Positions 14,231 to 25,841 of a DNA stretch of 64,000 nt are shown piece by piece. The stretch's first letter is position 1; each line of letters starts with the position of its first letter. The notes beneath the pieces were generated by a model, which made no database searches, was not told the origin of the DNA, and saw nothing but the letters and a program-made list of their open reading frames with translations. Both the position numbers and the translations under genes were made by a program. Origin of the DNA: Styela clava (lineage: Eukaryota > Chordata > Ascidiacea > Stolidobranchia > Styelidae); assembly GCF_964204865.1 (NCBI RefSeq), contig NC_135255.1, forward strand, positions 7,221,135 through 7,285,134. The letters are read 5' to 3'.

Positions 14231-14813
14231 TTTTTAGTTAGGAATAACAGTTTTCTAAATTTTAACAGGCCATTTTATGCCCTCAATAAATGGCCATGTC
14301 GTGAGTCTCGTAACAAATATGATGCTGATCCGAAATAAGCAATAGTGTTCTTTCTGGTCCGTTTAAAGTATTTATCTTCAACATTTTATAGTAAAAGCGA
14401 TGCCAAAGATTACGTACTAACTCCGTCCTTTTCCAATTCATTAAGTTGCAGATAAGATAAGCTCAATTTTGGGATTATACGCTGAATTGAAGGGCAGTTG
14501 GCAACGTTAGCTACGACAAAACATTTCATGGCTCTAAAATAGTTTAGAAGGGATTACACTCACTGAGCGACTTATATTTTTGACTGTTTTTGACTTTTCA
14601 GCCTTCTCAGTCACATAAAAGAAATTTGTATAGACAACAGAATATGACAGATCATTCGTTGAAAATGACTAAGCGTGCAAATATTTTAATATTCCTTCAT
14701 CGTTTTGCCTTGAACGGAAATACAAGCGACATTGAATGAGTTTCGGAAAATGAACTCAGGTATGTTGATATCGAATGGCATTTCAAAATTTTAAAAACAG
14801 TCACCTCAAACCT

Positions 14814-15937
14814 GACGCCATCAGTAGCTTAATTAGTAGCACATTTTTAAGCCACTCAATATGGTTATTGATTACCAATTGAGATTCCAGCCTACATTTA
14901 CGAATGCTGTCAATCATGTTTTGTCGACGTACGATTGAATCATCTCATTGGCATACTCGACCAGTATAACACATGGAAGTTGGTTGCGAGATTGTGGGGT
15001 TCTTTGAGACGATCTAGTCGTGAGTGTAGCGCCGTTAGGTTAGGGGCTGAGTGGTATAGCGTCGTAGGTCGAAGATAAGTAAGTTGATGGAGGTCGGAAA
15101 GTGGGTCGAGGGTGGGACATTTGAGGCAGATAGTGCAGTGGATAGAGGAAAGAAAAGTTGATGGAGATATGGAAATGAGACGAGGATAAAAAGGTCGAAG
15201 GGGGTAGAAAATAGGACAGTGGGTCGAGGATAGGACGGTTGAGGGAGATGCAGCAGTTGGTCGAGGGAGACAGGACAGAGGATCGAGAATAGGAAAGTGG
15301 AGGGAAGTCTAAACCAGAGGCCAACTATTACTGCCCTATCTCCATGACCCACTGCCCGATCTCCCTCAGCTTTCACATCCTCGAAGCACCGCTCTATCTC
15401 CATCAACCTCTCTCTTTTCGACCTACTGTCTTGTACTATCTCCCTCAACCTACCTATCCTTGGACCCACTGCCCGACCTTCCTCAACGTTCCTATTCTCG
15501 ACCCACTGCCCTAGCTCCTTCAACCTTCCTATCCTCGGCCCACTGCTCTATCTCCCCAACTTTCACATCCTCGAACCACCGCTTTATCTCCCTCAAACTC
15601 TCTCTTTTCTACCTACTGTCCTATCTCCCTCAACCTACCTATCCTCGGACCCACTGCCCTATCAGCCACAACTTACCTATCTCTGACCTACGGTGCCATA
15701 CTTTTCGTTACCTGACCTAACGGCGCTTTATTCACGACCCGATCGCCACACTGAACTTTACTATCTTGCGACCAACTTCCATGGGTTATACTGGTCGTGT
15801 ATGCCAATGAGATGATTCAATCGTACGTTGACAAAACATGATTGGCAGCATTCGTATATGTAGGCTGGAATCTCAAATATTAAACAATAACCTTAATTGG
15901 CAGTTTAAAAATGTTTTACTAATTGGGCTACTGATGG
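14814..15937. repeat. Foldback unit 8
   Basis: About 1.12 kb, loop type 2 (~15303-15330). It resembles units 5, 9 and 10 in arm layout. Confidence 0.8.
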
Positions 15938-16515
15938 TTTTTGTTAGGAATAACAGTTTTCTAAATTCTAACAGAACATTTTATGCCCTCAATAATTGGT
16001 CATGTCGTGAGTCTCGTAACAAATATGATGCTGATCCGAAATAAGCAATAGTGTTCTGGTCCGTATAAAGTATTTATCTTCAACATTTTATAGTAAAAGC
16101 GATGCCAAAGATTACGTACTAACTCCGTCCTTTTCAACTTCATTAAGTTGCAGATAAGATAAGCTCAATTTTGGGACTATACGCTGAATTAAAGGGCAGT
16201 TGGCAACGCTAGCTATGACAAAACATTTCATGGCTCTAAAATAGTTTGGAAGGGATTACACTCACTGAGCGACTTATATTTTTGACTGTTTTTGACTTTT
16301 CAGCCTTCTCAGTCACATAAAAGAAATTTGTATAGACAACAGAATATGGCAGATCATTCGTTGAAAATGACTAAGCATGCAAAAATTTTATTATTCCTTC
16401 ATCGTTTTGCCTTGAACGGAAATACAAGCGACATTGAATGAGTTTCGGGAAATGAACTCAGGTATGTTGATATCGAATGGCATTTCAAAATTTTAAAAAC
16501 AGTCACCTCAAACCT

Positions 16516-17580
16516 GATGCCATCAGTAGCTTATTTAGTAGCACATTTTTAAGCCACTCAATATGGTTATTGATTACCAATTGAGATTCCATCCTACATT
16601 TACGAATGTTGTCAATCATGTTTTGTCGACGTACGATTGAATCATCTCATTGGCATACTCGACCAGTATAACACATGGAAGTTGGTTGCGAGATTGTGGG
16701 GTTCTTTTAGACGATCTAGTCGTGAGTGTAGCGCCGTTAGGTTAGGGGCTGAGTGGTATAGCGTCGTAGGTCGAAGATAAGTAAGTTGATGGAGGACGGA
16801 AAGTGGGTCGAGGGTGGGACATTTGAGGCAGATAGTGCAGTGGATAGAGGAAAGAAAAGTTGATGGAGATATGGCAATGAGACGAGGATAAAAAGGTCGA
16901 AGGGGATAGGAAATAGGACAGTGGATCGAGGATAGGACGGTTGAGGGAGATGCAGCAGTTGGTCGAGGGAGACAGGGCAGAGGATCGAGAATAGGAATGT
17001 GGAGGGAAGTCTAAACCAGAGGCCGGCAAACTATTACTGCCCTATCTCCCTCAACTTTCACATCCTCGAACCACCGCTCTATCTCCCTCAACCTACCTAT
17101 CCTCGGACCCACTGCCCGACCTTCCTCAACGTTCCTATTCTCGACCCACTGCCCTAGCTCCTTCAACCTTCCTATCCTCGGCCCACTGCTCTATTTCCCC
17201 AACTTTCACATCCTCGAACCACCGCTTTAACTCCCTCAACCTCTCTCTTTTCTACCTACTGTCCTATCTCCCTCAATCTACCTATCCTCGGACCCACTGC
17301 CCTATCTGCCACAACTTACCTATCTCTGACCTACGGTGCCATACTATTCGTTACCTGACCTAACGGCGCTTTATTCACGACCCGATCGCCACACTGAACT
17401 TTACTATCTTGCCACCAACTTCCATGGGTTTTACTGGTCGTGTATGCCAATGAGATGATTCAATCGTACGTTGACAAAACATGATTGGCAGCATTCGTAT
17501 ATGTAGGCTGGAATCTCAAATATTAAACAATACCCTTAATTGGCAGTTTAAAAATGTTTTACTAATTGGGTTACTGATGG
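16516..17580. repeat. Foldback unit 9
   Basis: About 1.06 kb, loop type 2 (~17010-17040). The right arm lacks a stretch near the loop (one to two minisatellite copies) compared with unit 8. Confidence 0.8.
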
Positions 17581-18159
17581 TTTTTTGTTGGGAATAACAG
17601 TTTTCTAAATTCTAACAGTCCATTTTATGCCCTCAATAATTGGCCATGTCGTGAGTCTCGTAACAAATATGATGCTGATCCGAAATAAGCAATAGTGTTC
17701 TGGTCCGTATAAAGTATTTATCTTCAACATTTTATAGTAAAAGCGATGCCAAAGATTACGTACTAACTCCGTCCTTTTCAACTTCATTAAGTTGCAGATA
17801 AGATAAGCTCAATTTTGGGACTATACGCTGAATTAAAGGGCAGTTGGCAACGCTAGCTACGACAAAACATTTCATGGCTCTAAAATAGTTTGGAAGGGAT
17901 TACACTCACTGAGCGACTTATACTTTTGACCGTTTTTGACTTTTCAGCATTCTCAGCCACATAAAAGAAATTTGTATAGACAACAGAATATGGCAGAACA
18001 TTCGTTGAAAATGACTAAGCGTGCAAATACTTTATTATTTCCTCATCGTTTTGCCTTGAACGGGAATACAAGCGACATTGAATGAGTTTCGGAAAATGAA
18101 CTCAGGTATGTCGATATCGTATGGCATTTCGAAATTTTAAAAACAGTCACCTCAAATAT

Positions 18160-19287
18160 GGCGCCATCAGTAGCTTAATTAGTAGCACATTTTTAAGCCA
18201 CTCATTATGGTTATTGATTACCAATTGAGATTCCAGCCTACATTTACGAATGCTGTCAATCATGTTTTGTCGACGTACGATTGAAACATCTCATTGGCAT
18301 ACTCGACCAGTATAACACATGGAAGTTGGTTGCGAGATTGTGGGGTTCTTTTAGACGATCTAGTCGTGAGTGTGGCGCCGTTAGGTTAGGGGCTGAGTGG
18401 TATAGCGTCGTAGGTCGAAGATAAGTAAGTTGATGGAGGTCGGAAAGTGGGTCGAGGGTGGGACAATTGAGGCAGATTGTGCAGTGGATAGAGGAAAGAA
18501 AAGTTGATGGAGATATGGCAATGAGACGAGGATAAAAAGGTCGAAGGGGATAGGAAATAGGACAGTGGGTCGAAGATAGGACGGTTGAGGGAGATGCAGC
18601 AGTTGGTCGAGGGAGACAGGGCAGAGTATCGAGAATAGGAAAGTGGAGGGAAGTCTAAACCAGAGGCCGGCAAACTATTACTGCCCCATCTCCATGACCC
18701 ACTGCCCGATCTCCCTCAACTTTCACATCCTCGAACCACCGCTCTATCTCCATCAACCTCTCTCTTTTCGACCTACTGTCTTGCACTATTTCCCTCAACC
18801 TACCTATCCTCGGACCCACTGCCCGACCTTCCTCAACGTTCCTATTCTCGACCCACTGCCCTAGCTCCTTCAACCTTCCTATCCTCGGCCCACTGCTCTA
18901 TCTTCCCAACTTTCACATCCTCGAACCACCGCTTTATCTCCCTCAACCTCTCTCTTTTCTACCTACTGTCCTATCTCTCTCAACCTACCTATCCTCGGAC
19001 CCACTGCCCTATCTGCCACAACTTACCTATCTCTGACCTACGGTGCCATACTATTCGTTACCTGACCTAACGGCGCTTTATTCACGACCCGATCGCCACA
19101 CTGAACTTTACTATCTTGCCACCAACTTCCATGGGTTATACTGGTCGTGTATGCCAATGAGATGATTCAATCGTACGTTGACAAAACATGATTGGCAGCA
19201 TTCGTATATGTAGGCTGGAATCTCAAATATTAAACAATACCCTTAATTGGCAGTTTAAAAATGTTTTACTAATTGGGCTACTGATGG
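18160..19287. repeat. Foldback unit 10
   Basis: About 1.13 kb, loop type 2 (~18650-18685). The outer landmark is slightly diverged (GGCGCCATCAG instead of GACGCCATCAG). Confidence 0.8.
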
Positions 19288-19866
19288 TTTTTTGTTGGGA
19301 ATAACAGTTTTCTAAATTCTAACAGGCCATTTTATGCCCTCAATGATTGGCCATGTCGTGAGTCTCGTAACAAATATGATGCTGATCCGAAATAAGCAAT
19401 AGTGTTCTGGTCCGTATAAAGTATTTATCTTCAACATTTTATAGTAAAAGCGATGCCAAAGATTACGTACTAACTCAGTCCTTTTCAACTTCATTACGTT
19501 GCAGATAAGATAAGCTCAATTTTGGGACTATACGCTGAATTAAAGGGCAGTTGGCAACGCTAGCTACGACAAAATATTTCATGGCTCTAAAATAGTTTGG
19601 AAGGGATTACACTCACTGAGCGACTTATATTTTTGACCGTTTTTGACTTTTCAGCATTCTCAGTCACATAAAAGAAATTTGTATAGACAACAGAATATGG
19701 CAGAACATTTGTTGAAAATGACTAAGCGTGCAAATACTTTATTATTTCCTCATCGTTTTGCCTTGAACGGAAATACAAGCGACATTGAGTGAGTTTCGGA
19801 AAATGAACTCAGGTATGTCGATATCAAATTGCATTTCAAAATTTTAAAAACAGTCACCTCAAATCT

Positions 19867-20852
19867 GACGCCATCAGTAGCTTAATTAGTAGCACATTTT
19901 TAAGCCACTCATTATGGTTATTGATTACCAATTGAGATTCCAGCCTACATTCACGAATGCTGTCAATCATGTTTTGTCGACGTACGATTGAATCATCTCA
20001 TTGGAATACTCGACCAGTATAACACATGGAAGTTGGTTGCGATATGGTGGAGTTCATTTAGACGATCTAGTCGTGAGTGTAGCGCCGTCAGGTTAGGGGC
20101 TGAGTGGTATAGCGTCGTAGGTCGAAGATAAGTAAGTTGATGGAGGTCGGAAAGTGGGTCGAGGGTGGGACATTTGGGGCAGATAGTGCAGTGGATAGAG
20201 GAAAGAAAGGTGATGGAGATATGGCAATGGGACGAGGATAAAGGGGTTGAAGGGGATAGGAAGTGTGGGGGAAATAGTATAGTGTGTCGAGGATAGGACG
20301 GTTGAGGGAGGTAGGGCGGTGGGTCGAGGATAGGAAGGTTGAGTGAAATAGGGCGGTAACTTCACTGGCTCTGAAGTCTAAACGAGAGGTCGGCAAACTT
20401 TTGTTGTTTGCGTGCCAAAAGTACTCCGTTAAAGAACTTAAAACTGTCCTCGACCCACTGCCCGACCTCCCTCAACTTTCCTATCCTCGACCAACTGCCC
20501 CAGCTCCCTCAACCTTCCTATCCTCGACCCACTGCTCTATCTCCCTCAACCTCTCTCTTTTCGACCTACTGTCCTATCTCCCTCAACCTACCTATCTCTG
20601 ACCTACGGTGCTATACTATTCGGTACCTGACCAAACGGCGCTTTATTCACTACCCGATCGCCACACTGAACTTTACTATCTTGCGACCAACTTCCATGGG
20701 TTATACTGGTCGTGTATGCCAATGAGATGATTCAATCGTACGTCGACAAAACATGATTGACAGCATTCGTATAAGTAGGCTGGAATCTCAAATATTAAAC
20801 AATACCCTTAATTGGCAGTTTAAAAATGTTTTACTAATTGGGCTACTGATGA
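19867..20852. repeat. Foldback unit 11
   Basis: About 0.99 kb, loop type 1 (~20355-20445). The right arm is short: the segment between the last minisatellite copies and the CTGACCTACGGTGC block is deleted near 20593. It is followed by a short-class spacer. Confidence 0.8.
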
Positions 20853-21405
20853 TTTTTTGTTGGGAATAACAGTTTTCTAAATTTTAACAGGCCCTTTTAT
20901 GCCTTTAATAATTGGCCATGCCGTCAGTCTTGTTACAATATGATGCTGATCCGTATAAAGTATTTTTCGTCTACGTTTTATAGTAAAAGCGATGCCAAAG
21001 ATTACGTACGAATTGCGTCCTTTGCAACTTCATTAAGTTGCAGATAAGATAAGCTCAATTTTGGGACTATACGCTGAATTAAAGGGCAGTTGGCAACGCT
21101 AGCTACGACAAAACATTTCATGGCTCTAAAATAGTTTGGAAGGGATTACACTCACTGAGCGACTTTTATTTTTGACTGTTTTTGACTTTTCAGCATTCTC
21201 AGTCACGTAAAAGAAATTTGTATATACAACAGAATATGGCAGAGCATTCGTTGAAAATGAGTAAGCGTGCAAATATTTTATTATTTGCTCATCGTTTTGC
21301 CTTGAACGGAAATACAAGAGACATTGAATGAGTTTCGGAAAATGAACTCAGGTATGTCGATATCGAATGGCCTTTCAAAATTTTAAAAACAGTCACCTCA
21401 AACCC

Positions 21406-22140
21406 GACGCCATCAGTAGCTTAATTAGTAGCACATTTTTAAGCCACTCATTATGGTTATTGATTACCAATTGAGATTCCAGCCTACATTTACGAATGCC
21501 GTCAATCATGTTTTGTCGACGTACGATTGAATCATCTCATTGGCATACTCGACCAGTATAACACATGGAAGTTGGTTGCAAGATGACGGAGTTCTTTTTG
21601 ACGATCTAGTCGTGATTGTAGCGCTGTTAGGTTAGGGGCTGAGTTGTATAGTGTCATAGGTCGAAGATTAGTGGGTTGATGGAGGTCGGAAAGGGGGTCG
21701 AGGGTGGGAAATTTGAGGCAGATAGTGCAGTGGATAGAGGAAAGAAAAGTTGAGGGAGATATGGCAATGAGACGAGGATAAAAAGGTCACACCCACTGCC
21801 TCTCTCTTTTCGACCTACTGTCCTATCTACCTCAACTTACCTATCCTCGGACCCACTGCCCTATCTGCCACAACTTACCTATCTCTGACCTACGGTGCCA
21901 TACTATTCGTTACCTGACCTAACGGCGCTTTATTCACGACCCGATCGCCACATTGAACTTTACTATCTTGCCACCAACTTCCATGGGTTATACTGGTCGT
22001 GTATGCCAATGAGATGATTCAATCGTACGCCGACAAAACATGATTGACAGCATTCGTATATGTAGGCTGGAATCCCAAATATTAAACTATAACCTTAATT
22101 GGCAGTTTAAAAATGTTTTACTAATTGGGCTACTGATGGT
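21406..22140. repeat. Foldback unit 12 (loop deleted)
   Basis: The smallest unit, about 735 bp. Both arms are truncated and meet directly near 21788, where purine-rich GATAAAAAGGTC switches to CACCCACTGCCTCTC with no loop. A hairpin-tip deletion is the simplest explanation. Confidence 0.8.
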
Positions 22141-22254
22141 TTTTAGTTGGGAATAACAGTTTTCTAAATTTTAACAGGCCATTTTATGCCCTCAATAATT
22201 GGCCATGTCGTGAGTCTCGTAACAAATATGATGCTGATCCGAAATAAGCAATAG

Positions 22255-22280
22255 TGTTCTGGTCCGTTTAATTCTAATGC
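22255..22280. other. Junction between foldback array and DEP gene cluster
   Basis: The last spacer stops within GGTCCGTTTA and continues as ATTCTAATGCATTTC, which is DEP type-A intron 1. Elsewhere the array reads GTCCGTATAAAG (GTCCGTTTAAAG at 14357) and the gene reads TTATTTAATTCTAATG. The shared TTTAA at the joint points to an end-joining or microhomology event. The array therefore replaced exon 1 of the first DEP copy. Confidence 0.8.
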
Positions 22281-22293
22281 ATTTCTTAATCAG

Positions 22294-22851
22294 GTTGCCA
22301 AACTTCTTCAAAAATTCATCGAACAACATCTAATCGAAGATATCCACGGAAAATGGATGAATTGAAAATTTATTGATTCCGGAAAGCTTTACAGGTAAAT
22401 ATTAATTAAAGGTTAATAAAATATTATTTTTATTAGTATTAGCATAATATCTGATGTATTAAACATTAAAAAGATTTATTGAACTCTTTAAAAAATATTA
22501 ATACTAATTTACACTGAGGTATTCTCATCTTTCGTCGATATATTTTAAAAACTCGTTTTTCATTTGCCTATTAGATTTCCCAAAGATCCTCAACTCTCTC
22601 CACTCTATAGTACTGCAAAGACACCAGATCTCTCTCATAGGAGATCCAAATCTCTCCGCTCATACTTTATGCAACCAAAGGTATGTATTCACGCAATAAA
22701 ATGTTTAAACCTATATTTATTTATGCATTAGTTTGTTACTTGTTGATTTCTGACAACTTTGAACTGTGCAATAATTCAAAACAACGTTTTACAGCTGACC
22801 ACACTACGAACAAAAAAGTCAGTCAATAAATCACCATCGGTACTTCGGTAG
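22294..22851 (+). pseudogene. A1: DEP type-A pseudogene lacking exon 1
   Basis: Exon 2 (22294-22394), exon 3 (22575-22680) and the start of exon 4 (from 22795) are recognisable by splice sites and reading frame. Exon 1 is gone, replaced by the foldback array. Exon 2 contains an in-frame TGA after KWMN, and exon 4 has a 4-bp insertion creating CGG TAG at 22846-22851. Beyond the stop the frame reopens from 22874 and continues to 23089 without the usual type-A stop, because this copy lacks the bases that create it. Both lesions are shared with A3 and A5, so they predate the segmental duplications. Confidence 0.85.
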
Positions 22852-23089
22852 AAAATATTCAACCTCAAGTTCTATGTTCGAATTCTCAACGGAAGAAAAC
22901 TCTTGTGCAGTTATCAAAGGGGCGAGATTCTTTTTAACATCGTCTTCGAAAGTCCAAAATCAAAAGTTTACTGGAAAATTTAGTTTCGCTGTATCAAAAA
23001 TGAATGGAAAGAGAAGCGACAAATGCAAATCAGAACTAAACGCTTATTATTATTCTATTCAACTTAGAAAACTTTATGTGAACGACTGA

Positions 23090-24629
23090 CCTATATCTAA
23101 TCTACATCTCTTTTCTTTTTAATTACAATTATTTTTATATTTTTATATTTCTTGTTCCCTTGCTTGAATAACTCTATTGTCCACAAATTGTTAGGTCTTT
23201 CAATTTTCTGATGTTTTTTGCTTTTTGCAATCAAAATATAAATATATTTTTAAAAGATATCGTCTGTAATATGTAAGATTTGCATAGTTTATCAATCAAA
23301 CACAATGTTACTGTTTGATTATAATGACTCGATCTGATGTAGGTACTGTTGTTAATTAGTAAAGAAGGTAGGTTTCGATTGGTAATTCAAGGTTAAAAAA
23401 TATTTTCCAGTTCTATTATCTGGTTGATCTGAAGATGAATATCTATCTATGCTCAGTTATGGGTGTTTTTAACAAAATATCTCCTAAATTGATTGGTGGA
23501 GCGCATCCACAATGAAATCATTTCAAATTCGTTGTTCAAAAAATAGAGAAATGGTTAGCATATTCGATCGGAAATGAATTATTTCGTAATATTTGGTTAT
23601 GATCAAAATATTTGAAACTTTCAATGTTGAATAAGAAAATTTTTATATGGTAGTCCTGTGACATATTGCTGGGATGATATGATATAAATGGTTATTAGGG
23701 GCGAAGTGGACTTTTTTGCTGTTGCTGTCGTTGTGGTGAATTAAGATTGCTATCTTTCCAACTATTGAACAAATTTATCTGAAATTAACCCGATTTTTGA
23801 AGAAGTTGAACAACTTGAAGCTAACACCAAGTAGGCTTATCGCTAATCCGTTATTCCGATGACCTGTAATCCACGGTTTCGAGAAGTGATCTGTCTCGAT
23901 TTTTTTGAAACTGTACAATCGGACATCAAGAAATTGGAAATTGAAAAGTCTGAACCCGTTTCAGAATCATCTACTTAGGATGCGCAATCCAGTTTTAAAA
24001 GTCCTGATTCGAAGAACGATTACACAATTCACACAACGATGACCACACTCTAAACTAGGTACGGAAAATTAGCGGTCAAAGGTAAAGTACCGTAAAATAT
24101 TAGATTCTGCAGTTGTGAGTCGAATCGTTTGGTATTTTATTTCACGTTGGCAATAGACGCTTGGATCATCATTGTCATAGGTCTTACATAGGACCTGGCG
24201 AACCTAGGAAAATGCGGTACCATACCTCTACTGGTAAGTTACGATGCTCCTCTGCGTTGTCCAGGCTATGAATTTCGAGAAAAAAGTGGGTGAAATATTT
24301 CGTTTTAGCCTCTGTGTCCATATATTTTGAGCATTGCTTTCTTGTGAGCTCATTTAATGTGTTCGCAACAATTTCCCTGATCAAACTTAATTTAAACTTA
24401 ATACGTATATTACAATTTCTAGTTTTCAACCTAACCTGAAATATACTTTAACAACTCAAATTATAATTAGACTTTATATAATTGCATAAAAATTATAAAA
24501 AAGTAAATGATCAATTGCATAATAAAAAAATAACATATAATTTACAATACATGAATTGTAACATAAATAAATACAGGCATTGCATTATTTAAAAATAGTG
24601 CTGGAGAATTAAAATTTTCATAAAAAATT
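23090..24629. other. Convergent intergenic tail between A1 and B1
   Basis: This holds the 3' flanks of A1 (plus) and B1 (minus). Two conserved short frames lie inside. One is a plus-strand 60-codon frame near 23860-24040, intact in the tails after A3, A5 and A6 but shifted here by one extra T. The other is a minus-strand frame at 24184-24429, listed separately. No known domain is visible. Confidence 0.5.
24184..24429 (-). other. Conserved unidentified frame downstream of B1 (possible relic exon)
   Basis: An 81-codon frame with an amphipathic, protein-like composition (for example TRKQCSKYMDTEAKTKYFTH). A plausible acceptor (polypyrimidine, CAG) precedes it on the minus strand near 24437, and a plausible donor (GAG/GTATGG) follows KNLPVE-like sequence near 24237. 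It recurs at 33694-33939 and 43112-43399. It is broken by a one-base deletion near 49408 and is mostly absent after A7. It could be an extra 3' exon of an ancestral type-B transcript or part of an unrelated gene captured in the unit. I do not recognise the family. Confidence 0.35.
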
Positions 24630-25841
24630 TTATTGCATAGTTGATTGCTTGAAATTTAGAGAAAATAAAATTCTAGCAATTTTTTTGACGTTGGAAGATT
24701 CCCTATCCGATGTGTCTTTTGCGTTGTAGGAACTGATTGAGTATTTTTTCACCTTTGTCGGAGAATGAGTCATAATTGATTTCGATCTTGAAAGAGACTA
24801 AAAATAAAATAAAAACTTTTAATTGGCGTAAATAATTTTTCACTTGTTAATTATTTTTTCACTTTTTAGGAAATTAAATGTATAATAAATAAAATTATTA
24901 TTAGTATATTTTTAATTGAAATTTGACTAAGCTTCGCAGTAGCATCAATAAAATACAATATATATCGTACTTGCTTGCCTGGACAAAAACGCGTTATAAG
25001 AATAATATTATATATGCACATATCAATAAAATATAAACAGATGACAAACCTTCGTTCTTAGTAGTGATTGGGTGGAACCACTTCGATTCAAGGACATGTC
25101 TTTTTTACCATTCAATTCGTTTTGAAAATCATATTTAAAAAATCTGCAAAAAAATAGCAACGTTTATTGTGAGTTATAAACAACTCTTTGTTTCCGATAG
25201 CAATGCCGTCACAGCAAAAAGTTCTATAGAAATTTTGCATCTATCTAAAACATAGACCATAACAATATAAAATAAGTAGTCTCTTAAAATAAATTGTGAC
25301 ATTTATGTAAAAGTGACCACCTATAAATAAAACTTTCTGTTTTATTTTGGAATAAGGTTATATATTTACCTATATAATTTTCCCGAATCTTTGAATTCTT
25401 CCGACAACCATTTGCCATTAACATCTTCTATAATACGTTGATCCATGAATTTCTGTAGCAGTTTTTTGGCCTGGGGATTACATAAAAACATTTAAAACAT
25501 TTTGAGAATGTTTGAAAACTAAACCTTTAAAAATAATTCGATTCCATTGAAGTGTAAACTCGCAATTTCTGTTCTAGTCTCCGTACCTGACATCTTGACG
25601 CGTTCTCATAGTTTTCTATTTCCTTTAAAATAGAATGCATAGTGGTGACAGCTGATGAACCGGTGAAACAATCTTCATAAATTTTAAGATGTTTTCGCCT
25701 CCGGCCGCAATACATTTGTGATTCAAACGAATTCACAATAACCTTCCATATCCTTGTTGCTTTAAAAGTTTTGTTTCCTGATTTTGTGTTTCCGATGAGA
25801 CAATTGTTGTAGTCTAATTCTTCTCCATTTTGATTTTCCAT
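24630..25841 (-). CDS. B1: small DEP-domain protein, type B, four exons, 205 aa
   Basis: Exons on the minus strand: 25841-25587, 25470-25370, 25143-25050 and 24797-24630 (255+101+94+168 nt, stop TAA). All junctions have GT/AG borders and the phases 0, 2, 0 fit. The DEP domain spans about residues 26-119: FKATRIW at 26-32, DCFTG near 57-61, AVTTMH near 64-69, then KFMDQRIIEDVNGKW from exon 2, ending in YRF. This is the DEPDC1-like form of the domain, a membrane or partner-binding fold in other proteins. The tail (exons 3-4) is basic and Ser-rich, with no RhoGAP-like region. Exon 4 aligns with type-A exon 4 (S-P-x-V-x-K-Y-S), showing common origin. It diverges from A2 across ~2.2 kb. The biological role is unknown. 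Confidence 0.8.

Larger units (their letters stand above)
2050..22267. repeat. Tandem array of foldback-like palindromic units (12 complete plus a half-unit)
   Basis: Left-arm outer landmarks (GACGCCATCAGTAGC or close variants) occur at 3126, 4903, 6478, 8044, 9739, 11407, 13023, 14814, 16516, 18160, 19867 and 21406, giving periods of 1539-1791 bp. Each is answered by its approximate inverse complement (GCTACTGATGG) downstream. Homology between the two arms can be followed through the shared block GAGATTCCAGCC, the GTACGATTGAATCATCTCA block and GCGCCGTTAGG, into a ~37-bp minisatellite. The minisatellite reads purine-rich (GTGGGTCGAGGATAGG...) in the left arm and pyrimidine-rich (CCTATCCTCGACCCAC...) in the right arm. 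Long inverted repeats made of short direct repeats are the hallmark of Foldback elements; kinship with any known family is inference. No transposase is visible. An alternative is a satellite whose monomer became an inverted dimer. Confidence 0.9.

Noticed and set aside
4349-21317. Recurring 60-68-codon frames in the array spacers (for example minus 4349-4531, 9459-9650 and plus 10729-10935)
   Set aside because: They recur only because the spacer is repeated, are broken in other units by single substitutions or indels, and have no domain-like motif.
3344-21700. Many Ser/Pro/Leu-rich frames of 80-160 codons on both strands of the array
   Set aside because: They are translations of the 37-bp minisatellite (period not a multiple of 3, so all frames look alike), start and stop at different places in each unit, and exist on both strands because the arms are inverted.
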